The translations under genes were made by a program, and so were the position numbers. A model generated the notes under the pieces. The model made no database searches. It was not told the DNA's origin and worked only from the letters and a program-made list of their open reading frames with translations. Below, piece after piece: positions 1 to 8,292 of a stretch of DNA of 14,492 nucleotides. Every line of letters starts with the position of its first letter. The first letter of the stretch is position 1. Origin of the DNA: Flammula alnicola (taxonomy: Eukaryota; Basidiomycota; Agaricomycetes; Agaricales; Strophariaceae); NCBI GenBank assembly GCA_015499995.1, contig JADNRV010000751.1:1-14492 (forward strand), written 5' to 3'.

Positions 1-177
1 GTTTACGATATCTGCCGACAACCGAGTTCTGGCCAAGCAGAAGGAACACAGTTGATACGAAGGCGGCGCCTATGTACTGGAAACTATGACGAGAGAGAAT
101 ATATGAGTCGTTGACTGAAGCAAGATAGTCACAATTGCAACAACGCACCCATCAGGAAGAGTAACTGTTGTCGACAT
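1..177 (-). CDS. MGST3-like MAPEG membrane protein, 5' part (truncated by window edge)
   Basis: Partial gene on the minus strand. Exon 1 is 177-149, the intron 148-84 (65 bp, donor GTGCGT, acceptor CATAG) and exon 2 83-1, continuing outside the window. The joined start reads MSTTVTLPDG, then FQYIGAAFVSTVFLL and GRYRK: a short polar N-terminus, a hydrophobic first membrane helix and a basic loop. I recognise this arrangement from fungal microsomal glutathione S-transferase 3 (MAPEG family), integral ER-membrane enzymes acting with glutathione on lipid hydroperoxides or electrophiles. The start is ATG at 177 in a good context (A at -3). The alternative acceptor TTCCAG at 77 would give an immediate in-frame stop, so CATAG is preferred. 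Only about 37 residues are visible and no catalytic residues, so the family call rests on the N-terminus alone. It is divergent from Rrb1. Confidence 0.6.
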
Positions 178-693
178 TGTAGATTCGGAACACAAGATTC
201 GAGCTGGTTAGTTTGAACTTTGAGGGAATATTTTACTATAGAGTGTTCGTAAAGGTATACTTATAGTGCTGAAAAAAGACACGTATTGGACGTGCGTCAC
301 CTGTCGGCAGTGAAAATTCGGCAGCCGGAGATCCCTTGTCTTGATGGATGAGAAAAAACTAGTCTGCGCTTATAAACTTCGGATATGCATAGAAGACTAT
401 AGAAAAGTGCCAGCAACACAGAGGCTGAGAGAGCTCAAATACAAATATCATAATCAAAATCAAAATCCAAGTGGAAAATAGGACAAGAGGCTCGGTAAGG
501 ACGATATAACGTAATGCCGCTCCAGCTGCCCTGTGTCCAAATCTGGATGATTCTCAGGCTTTCTCAGGGTCTGATAATTCTGATCACGTGGATCTAATCA
601 CTTTTTTTGACTTTGAACCCTCATTCGCTTCGAAGTTCGAACACGTTCAGCGCCCATTTTCTTCTTCATCCACTCCATTCCGTCTCTCTTAAA
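178..693. promoter_or_regulatory. Divergent intergenic promoter between the MAPEG gene and Rrb1
   Basis: This 516-bp stretch has no supportable coding exon and separates two start codons pointing away from each other, so it should hold both promoters. A CACGTG E-box lies at 585-590, about 100 bp before the Rrb1 start and flanked on both sides by GATC. A GATGAG hexamer, the core of the yeast PAC element, is at 347-352. The 60 bp before the Rrb1 ATG are pyrimidine-rich. No clear TATA box was assigned. Confidence 0.55.
585..590. promoter_or_regulatory. CACGTG E-box upstream of Rrb1
   Basis: A perfect CACGTG palindrome, flanked by GATC on each side (582-594). Such boxes are bound by bHLH factors of the Cbf1/Myc type. 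It lies 104 bp upstream of the Rrb1 start codon. Binding is inferred from the motif only; a single hexamer can occur by chance. Confidence 0.3.
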
Positions 694-2374
694 ATGCCAA
701 AGCGTTCCGCAATTGATGCCCAGGATGGTCAGCCATTTCAGAAGATCCCGGCGAGAGGCAGCAAGCGCGAAATGACGGTCGTGGATGAAATGGGTGAATT
801 CGAAGATGCTTGGGAGGATGAAATAGAGAGCGATGAGGACGTAGCGGACGCTAAAGATGAAAACGATGAGGATGGTTCGAATTTTTTCACGGTGTAATAC
901 GGATTGATTCGAGTCATGCGTTTTAGGAATGGATGTGGACGAAGTGCTTCCTGCTATTGAGGAGACAGATGAGCTTCCTCAAGCTTCTCAGGTGTTCATC
1001 CCTGGCACACATGTTCTAGGAAAGGATGAGATTCTTGAACCAGACGATTCGGTGTATATCATGCGCCACTCGATGAATGTCAACTGGCCTTGCTTGTCCT
1101 TCGATATCCTACGAGATAACCTAGGGGACGAACGGCAAAGGTTTCCTGCAACTGCATATATCGTAGCAGGTACCCAGGCCGACGACGCGACTAGGAACGA
1201 AGTTGTGGTGTACAAAATGAGCTCTCTTCATCGCACGCAAAAGGATGGTGGTGAGTGAATTCCACCTGTATACATTTTTCAAGTTAACTAAACTTTCAAT
1301 TCTTAGATGATTCAGATTCCGAAAACGAAGACGATGATGAGGATGATTTAGACGAGGATGCTATCCTTGAATATAGGTCCATATCTCACGCTGGTGGTGT
1401 GAATCGAGTTCGAGCGCAACCACTATCGTTGTACCCTCCAGTTTCGCAACCTTACTACGTCGCAACCTGGGCCGACACAGGAAAAGTGCACATCTGGGAT
1501 GTCCGACCCCTAATAGAATCCCTGGATGTTCCTGGATATTCACTCGACAAATCGCGTACCCACACACCTGTCTTTACGATTAACTCGCACGCACGAGCGG
1601 AAGGCTTTGCCATGGATTGGGCATCCTCAGGTCCCTCCTCGCTTCGTTTGTTAACAGGCGATATTCACTCTAAAATATATTTGACGACTTCCACTCCGTC
1701 GGGCTTCAATGCTTTGTCACAACCATTTACCTCACACACTTCTAGTGTTGAGGATATACAATGGAGTCCATCAGAACCCACAGTATTCGCATCTTGTTCC
1801 GCCGATCGCAGTATACAAATATGGGACGTGCGTATGAAAGGCCGTAAAAGTGTGGCTGGTATCGTTTTGGCGCATGACAGCGATGTAAATGTCATCAGCT
1901 GGAATAAATTGACCTCCTACCTGCTTGTTAGTGGAGGCGATGAAGGTGCTATCAAAACTTGGGATCTCCGAAATGTCAAGAAAACAGGGTAAGCCTTTTG
2001 TTTTCCTACCATAAGGAACCGTATATTAACTACATTCCAGGTCAGCTGCGATGGATCCGACACCCGTTGCATCATTCACATGGCACAAGGCACCAATCAC
2101 TTCCATCGAGTGGCATCCGACAGAAGATTCAATTTTTGCTGCGTCAGGTGAAGACGACCAAGTCACAATGTGGGATCTCGCCGTCGAACAGGATGAGGAC
2201 GAGGCGGGCATGGGCGAAACATTTACAGGAGAGAGTCAAGTCCCTCCCCAGCTTCTGTTCATCCACCAAGGACAGACACACATCAAGGAAGTGCATTGGC
2301 ACCCCCAGATTCCAGGTACCGTCATCAGCACTGCATCGGACGGATTCAATATCTTCAAGACAATCTCGGTATAG
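694..2374 (+). CDS. RRB1: Rrb1/GRWD1-type WD40 ribosome assembly protein
   Basis: Four exons: 694-874, 927-1250, 1307-1988 and 2041-2374. They join in phase to 506 residues, and the three introns are 52, 56 and 52 bp. The N-terminus (residues about 20-60) is acidic. A CAF1C/histone-H4-binding-type segment follows (about 100-165, containing WPCLSFDIL). A second acidic run (about 169-190, DSDSENEDDDEDDLDED) precedes the WD40 propeller. Blade-ending signatures include HIWDVRP, QIWDVRM, KTWDLRN and TMWDLAV, and the conserved VFASCSAD and DVNVISW segments are present. The protein ends FNIFKTISV, much like human GRWD1 (FTIFRTISV). Family knowledge: Rrb1 is a nuclear chaperone for newly made ribosomal protein uL3/Rpl3 and is needed for 60S assembly. 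The ATG at 694 (AAAATGCC) is chosen because the open frame upstream has no ATG. The gene is convergent with the next one (stops 121 bp apart). Confidence 0.93.
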
Positions 2375-2494
2375 CATCTTACATTCCAATATGTTTTATG
2401 ATGTCTTTCGAGCAAAACACGTTATATTTGGATTTTGTCCTCTACATATGCGGTTCACGGAAGAGAAACCACTCCATGCGTCCGTCCGCGGCCA
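2375..2494. other. Short convergent 3' intergenic spacer
   Basis: Only 120 bp separate the Rrb1 stop codon from the stop codon of the opposite-strand gene, so the two 3' UTRs probably overlap. The AT-rich part just after the Rrb1 stop (about 2380-2420) could hold the polyadenylation signals. No other feature is visible. Confidence 0.5.
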
Positions 2495-3738
2495 TTACGA
2501 ATCGGGCGAACGTGCGTTGTTCCCAAGGACTCCACTCCTCCGTATCGTATCAGTCAAAGCAACGTATATGTTTCGAAGGTCATTTAAGTGTTGGTGAGCA
2601 AGGAAGAGCTGTTGTTCGTCGTGTTCTTTCAGAGCCAGCTTGTAGGATGGTTGTGAATCAATCTTTCAAGTATAACTTGATATGAATATACCACATAATC
2701 TTCAATGCCTGAATATTTAATTAGCTTCGAGCATATTTTGGCGCGTGCAAGATGATCCTTTCGAGCGATGTCCCGCATGTTCATAGCTGATTCTTGGGCT
2801 CGATGTAATTCGGCGAGTAAATCTATTGGCCCTGTCAAAGAAGTTTGTGCAGGAAAATAGTTTGTGATTCCAAACCCTCTTGGAAATCTAAAGCTAAAGG
2901 TAGAGCACGTCAAGATCGTTGTTTGAAGTCACGTTTCGAGGGATCGCACCAGGATTTTCGGCGACGCTGCGGAGTCGATGAACTATCAACTTAAAAAACT
3001 TCAAGTACCAGGTCCTTCACGCACCGCTCAGCCCTGCTCTATTAGATAAGGAAAATAGGACAGAAATAAATGCGATTACTTCGGAAATGTGAGAACTAGC
3101 CACAATCTTGCTTGGTCCTGTCGCCAACACTATCATTGGACTTTGACATCAAGCAAAAAAGGTCTCGCAGACGAACCGTAAGGTGGACCATCGCTTCACA
3201 TTCTTTCTTGATTATTTCATGGATCTTCTTATGGGCTAATCGTTTGTGGCTAAGTGAAATAGGAGTTTCAGACATGTTTTCTATAGCCAAACTTTCATGG
3301 TTTGTCAAACTGTCGGAACCAAGTGGATCAGAGTATTTCCTTTTCTTGACGGGTGGTTCAAGTGGTCCGCCGGCAAAAGAGCGCACGCCGCTGACAGACG
3401 AGGGGCTGTACGATTGTTGGGATAATGACGTGGGTGTAGATGAGCCTTGGATTATCTGGTGAAGTTCACTGCCAGAAGTTCGTGTGATGACATGCATCAA
3501 GCGAGAAAACTCATGAAATTTTACGTTATCTAGAAAGTGTCAGAATAATAACCAGAAGACCTCGCAAGACTCGCTTTTTGAGGAAAGACACGAGATATCG
3601 CGTCTAAGCCTGTTTCCAAGATACACTCTTGAAAGTCCGAGTCCTGAGTGTACGTCCCAGTTCGAGTTCACAGTAATTGGCAAGTCCGGAAGAGACGAGA
3701 TGTGGCACCTGTAGGTTTCTTTTCATAGTATCATCCAT
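2495..3738 (-). CDS. Uncharacterised, probably nuclear, multi-exon protein
   Basis: I do not recognise this family. Hand-built exons that keep phase: 3743-3627, 3529-3131, 2989-2950, 2893-2692 and 2638-2495 (stop TAA). Introns are 97, 141, 56 and 53 bp; the 2949-2894 intron (GTGCGA...TTGAC...TTTAG) is the most convincing, the 141-bp one the least. The middle has a serine-rich linker, a basic patch resembling a nuclear localisation signal (PPVKKRKYSD) and a charged helix (KRLAHKKIHEIIKKE). The C-terminal half is helical and charged (AELHRAQESAMNMRD, ALKEHDEQQL, LNDLRNIYVAL). The N-terminus is uncertain. ATG 3738 is the simplest start. One more exon (3822-3795, then a 51-bp intron) would add a few residues, and a CAG acceptor about 30 bp further on (ending at the CTACAG before GTGCCACAT) gives another start. 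Total length is about 300 residues. Without homology the role is unknown; nuclear location is inferred. Confidence 0.55.
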
Positions 3739-3822
3739 TGAAACTTCCAGCAATAAGGGGGTCAAGACGTCGGCAGTGATTTAAAACAAGATACAGAATG
3801 GGAGTACGGTCGCATAATGCAT

Positions 3823-4075
3823 TGAGCCAGCGAAGGGGCAACATCAGAGAGTTGTTTGGCTCTATTGTGCTGAACCTTCTGGCATGAATCACTCGCGGTG
3901 CTTATACGGTCCGCCACCGCGACGACGAACTATATAGCAGCTACTTACCTCAAGAGCTACCCCCAGGCATCGCGAGTGGGCATTCCAATATTGAGAAGCT
4001 TCTGCTTCCAAGTTCAACAGACTCTATACCACTGTCTTAACTCCTTGCTCTACGAATAGCCCTGCTGCGGGAGAA
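3823..4075. promoter_or_regulatory. Divergent promoter between the unknown gene and TAF1
   Basis: This interval separates the start regions of two divergent genes. A TATATAG element at 3931-3937 sits about 140 bp upstream of the TAF1 start and, on the other strand, reads CTATATAG toward the minus-strand gene. A strong minus-strand splice donor (GAG|GTAAGT, donor at 3948) with an in-range acceptor TTCAG at 3870 suggests a spliced 5' leader for the minus-strand gene. No ATG fits an uninterrupted frame through that donor, so it would be untranslated. Confidence 0.45.
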
Positions 4076-7000
4076 ATGTCTGCTCAGGATGAGAACGACG
4101 CTATCTCAGCCTTGACTGGGTTCTCTATTAATCACGTTCTTGGCGACCTTGAACTGCCAGCTGGAGACGGCCTATCCAACAGGCTAGGGATATCTGGTAT
4201 TCCGAGTTTGAATTCGAAGCAAATATATAGCGAGAAATGGGACGATGACATAGTCGGACCTGAGCAGGGCGAGGATTGGGAGGATGAGATCGACCGAGAG
4301 ATGCGCGAGGAAGAAGAGTCTGACGGAACTTCTATCAAACAAGAGGTTCATTCTCCAAACGGCATACGAGAGAAAGAAAGGCGCATTCGTGTGGTCAAAC
4401 GTCTGGTGGAACGCCCCAAGAGTGTTTATGAACGATTCCCTGCCTTTGAGAAGGACAAAATTCTGGACTTCAGCGAACTCTTCAAAGGTTACGCCGTACG
4501 GAAATCCCGTTTGTCAAAGAGGCCATATCAAGGTAAGTTCAGATACTTGCAATTATGCTCTTTCAGATTCCTTACATTGAAAACAGTGGAGACCGTCTAT
4601 CCAAGGAAGAAGGAGAATCCAAAAGGGTTCTTAGACGCTGTCGTTGGGGACGCCAAAAGACAGGTCGAAAGTAAGCTGGTAGAGGAAGTAGTTTCTTCTG
4701 GAAACGTTGAGGCAGACTTAAGAAAGGCTCTTGAAGTACGTCGAAGTGACCCTTGTAAACGTCAGTGTTTTAACAACTTTTTCAGGAACGTGAAAGTACG
4801 GACGTTCCGGTGACAATGCCACTAGATGATCGAACCTTCGATCTTGTTCTTCTGTCGAACTGGGAGGATCACATTGTTTACGAGCCATCACACGAGATGC
4901 ACCCACCTCCACCTCTTCCTAGTGGCCCGGAAAATGATTTGACTACTCCAATCAACACAGCCCTTGAATCTGGAGCTTGGACTCAAAGCATCATTTGGGG
5001 TCCAAAGGTACCATTCCGCGACTTCACTCAACTCGAGTTCAATCATGAGGATGACATAGTTCCTGAAGAAAGGCCAGGTATTTACTATCAGATATCCGTC
5101 AGCACGGTTTTCGTTCTGACAACGTATATTTTCAGCGGAGATGGTTCGTCCCAGGAAGCGCCTAAGAACAGACGGTGGTCAAATTCGAGACAAGTTTAAT
5201 CTCTCCAACGACCATTTCTATGAAGTTGCAAAGGACGGTGGACGCCATCGGGTTCGTCAAACATTTGGCCAGCTCGTCGTGGAACATGCGTATCCTGCTC
5301 AAAAATTGCAACTACCGTTCGTGAGTGACGGAAAATTTTCTAGTTCAGGAACCACACTTACCTTACCCATGGCTTAGTATAAAACCCGCTTATCCAAGCA
5401 AGAGGCTCGTTCTTTCCATCGGCCCGCCCTTCAATTTCCCTCGAATATCGAATTACGATTCTCAAAAGTGCGAACAGCGAAAAAGAAGAAGGACAAAGCT
5501 GGACGAAAACTTGGCAAAGGCGGTAACGTCGGCGAGGGTTTGCGGAAAACAAGCGACCTCAGTCTCCGCGACACGTCGAACTTCGTTCTTTGGGAATATT
5601 CTGTGGGTTACATTCACTTCCATTCTCAACGATGGCTTCGACAATGTGCTCAAACGGAGTAACAGGAAGAACATCCCCCCATTATACCTAATTTCGGTAT
5701 GGGAAGTGTTCTTGTCAACTACTATAGAAAAAAAGATGAAAAAGATGAGCATGTCCCGAAGGCAAGTGGCGCTGCTGTGTTTCACAATATGTTTTCTGAT
5801 GAATAACAGGGTGACCTTGGGTTTCCTTTCGTCTTGGAGCCCCAAGACGAGTCACCATTCATGAAGTTCGGCTATGTATACCCTGGTCAAACAATACCCG
5901 CGCTTTACAATAATCTCATGCGAGCCCCGTTGTTCCGCCATAAACCATATCAGACAGATTTCTTGGTCGTGAGGTGAGGCTGCTCTTACTCTCATGCTCG
6001 TGTGGATAGCCCGTTGACAGTTCCTTATAGAAGTACCATCAAGGGCGAGACGAAGTATTATCTTCGTGAAATCAAGAATTTATTTGTTATCGGTCAAACA
6101 TATCCAGTGACCGAGGTCCCTGGGCCACATTCACGGAAGATTACAAATACTATCAAGTATCGACTGCAGATAATCGCGTTCAAGCTCCTCAAGAAGAGCC
6201 AAGGCGAACGTCTCAAAATATCGAGGCTGATGAAATATTTTCCAGACCAGAACGAATTACAAATGAGGCAGAGGCTCAAGGTCTGTTCTGGCTTAACGAA
6301 TAACCATCGCCACCTCTTAATTTATTTTCCAGGAATTCATGGAATATCATCGACGTGGTCCTCACCAAGGCTTTTGGAGACTGAAACCAAACTGGCCCAT
6401 TCCCACAGATGCAGAAATGCTGAAGATGGTTGGACCCGAGCAGGTAGTTCTCACAGAGAGCATGCAGGTTGGTCAGCGGCATCTGCAGGATGCTGGATAT
6501 AGTCATGCTGCAGATGTCGCCGAAGGTGATGAATCAAATCTGTCAGTCGAACAACAACTCGCACCGTGGATTACGACAAAAAACTTTTTGTTTGCCACAC
6601 AAGCCAAAGCGATGCTTCGGCTCCATGGCGAAGGTGACCCGTCTGGGCGTGGCGAAGCATTTAGTTTCATCAGGATATCTATGAAGGATATTTTCGTCAA
6701 GGCAGGGGAAGATTACGAACAGAAAATGGGTAAATTTCTCGATGTCGACATCTGAAGGTTCCAACCACTCATGTGCTTTTTTTTCTAGCTGAGGCTGAAA
6801 ATAGGCCAAAATCTGCCCACCGGTACAATGTCGCCGAACAACAACTCATCTACAAGTCAGAAATCGAACGCATTTGGAAGGCCCAGTTTGATTCCCTCAG
6901 TCGTAAAGATGAACCACAATTATCAGACGATGAGGAAAAAAGAGAAGTTAAGAAGACACAAACACAACCATCGGCTCCCGGCCCATCTGCCCGTGCCTCG

Positions 7001-7943
7001 CCTGCGTACAGCCGAGCGTCGTCCCAGGAACGTGACAGAGAGGGAAGCGTAGGACTTGACGGAAGCAAGAGTGTATTACGGATCAAGAGGCTGGTAAGTT
7101 GCTATTGCTATAATTATATTATCTCCTATCATGCTATCTTTTGTTCAAATTTTCTGATTTTACTCCGCGGCTTTTTCAGGTCGATGGTGTTTGGCGAACA
7201 GAAATCATTCGTGACCCCGCTGTTATCAGGGCATATGTACGCGGCCGACAAGCTGTGGAAGAGGAAGCGACACTTGCCGACTCATTGGCTCCCACTGGCG
7301 ATGCGGACAAAGATAAACGAGCGAAGAAGAGGTATAACCGTTGCTCGTACCTTAAGTGGTTTGATCAATGTTTACTTATTTTGTATGACAGGCTCGAAGA
7401 AGAAATCGCTCGCATGAAGAAGAATCAAGAGCGGCGACTCCACAGAAAGAATGCGAAGATTGTCAAAGAAGGCGGTACTCCCATGCAGCTCAACCGGCCT
7501 GTCAAGCCGGACACCACTGTGAGCAAATGTTTTCAAAGTTTCCCCATGAAAGCTAATGACTGTGTATCTTCAACAGCGACGATGTGGGCACTGTGGTCAG
7601 ATGGGTCATATGAGTAGGAAACTTTCACATATCTGTTCTATGCTGACATTTCTCTCACACGCCTTTTCCAGAAACAAATCGAAAGTGTCCTCGTTGGGCT
7701 GAATTTAATAGCGGCGCAATCCCAGCGACACCATCAGGAGCTGCGTCGAGCCCGCAGGCTCCAGCGAATATGCCAAACCTGGGCTTCAACCGAGGTCCTT
7801 CTGCAACTGCATTTGGTCATCCCGTGGCCGTTCCTTCGCCATTGGCCACGAGTCCTCCCATGTCAGCCATGGACGATGATATCATCCCAGCTACCCCGTC
7901 TGCTTCGGGGCCTAAAATAAAGTTGACGCTAAAGCGGACATAG
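4076..7943 (+). CDS. TAF1: TFIID subunit TAF1 (TBP-associated factor 1)
   Basis: Fourteen exons: 4076-4532, 4587-4735, 4786-5077, 5136-5320, 5378-5602, 5666-5761, 5810-5973, 6031-6280, 6333-6729, 6789-7093, 7180-7331, 7392-7518, 7577-7613 and 7672-7943. They join in phase to 1035 residues. TAF1 is the scaffold of TFIID, contacting TBP, TAF7 and promoter DNA. An acidic N-terminus (EQGEDWEDEID) is followed by the TAF1 signature KSVYERFPAFEKDKILDF. The large DUF3591 core spans about residues 345-740 (SFHRPALQFPSN, LMRAPLFRHKPYQTDFLVVR, YYLREIKNLFVIGQ, VPGPHSRK, QRHLQDAGY). A CX2CX4HX6C zinc knuckle (residues 936-951, CGHCGQMGHM then NRKC) has the same spacing as in animal TAF1 and is split by intron 13. 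The C-terminus is Pro/Ser/Ala-rich and ends KIKLTLKRT. No bromodomain follows, as is usual in fungi. Intron 6 (5762-5809) is GC-AG. Confidence 0.94.
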
Positions 7944-8292
7944 TTAACGCTGATTGTACTACATTTGTATATTGTTTTTTTTCGCGCGCTCTTCTGTACA
8001 GTATAATGAAGGACCAATCACAGTTTGAGGGTTTGGCAATCATGTTTTGAGAGTTTGGCAGTCATGTTTCCAGACTTTGACATGACATATTCTGAGAATT
8101 CGACACGTTCCAACTTTGAGATGCATCAAGCTTTGTTTCGAGAGGGTGCAGTTGAGTACATACATCGAGAGATCAAGATGATACAGTATACGATGAAGTT
8201 TTTGAACTACCATAGCAGACGAGAACGGAGGGCGTAATTATAATGTCAAAAAAGCAAAGGGAAAAAAGAGAACAAGAAAGTTCAGTAATAAT
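7944..8292. other. Convergent intergenic region (TAF1 and Rim101 3' ends)
   Basis: 349 bp between the TAF1 stop and the Rim101 stop on the other strand. A T-run (7975-7982) shortly after the TAF1 stop could mark its 3' processing region. A 22-bp tandem duplication lies at 8024-8067. On the minus strand, a pyrimidine-rich tract follows the Rim101 stop (about 8250-8280). No coding exon is supportable; the 61-75 codon open frames here lack any family signature. Confidence 0.5.
8024..8067 (+). repeat. Two-copy 22-bp imperfect tandem repeat
   Basis: Copy 1 is 8024-8045 and copy 2 is 8046-8067, directly adjacent. Each begins TTTGAG, has GTTTGGCA in the middle and ends TCATGT. They differ at two positions (7 and 16 of the unit, both G/A transitions). 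It is a local duplication in the convergent 3' region of TAF1 and Rim101. No function is evident. Confidence 0.85.

Noticed and set aside
607..693. N-terminal extension of Rrb1 upstream of the chosen ATG
   Set aside because: The extension begins at TTG, not ATG, and the pyrimidine-rich text looks like leader sequence.
5462..5845. Minus-strand frame opposite TAF1 exons 5-6
   Set aside because: Antisense shadow of a well-supported coding region, with no splice-consistent partners.
5325..5864. Plus-strand frame of 179 codons within TAF1
   Set aside because: It runs through introns and out of frame with the conserved TAF1 exons; it is a shadow frame.
7944..8292. Repeats considered as a CRISPR-like or mobile-element signature
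   Set aside because: Only two adjacent 22-bp copies, no spacers, no terminal inverted repeats and no transposase anywhere in the window.
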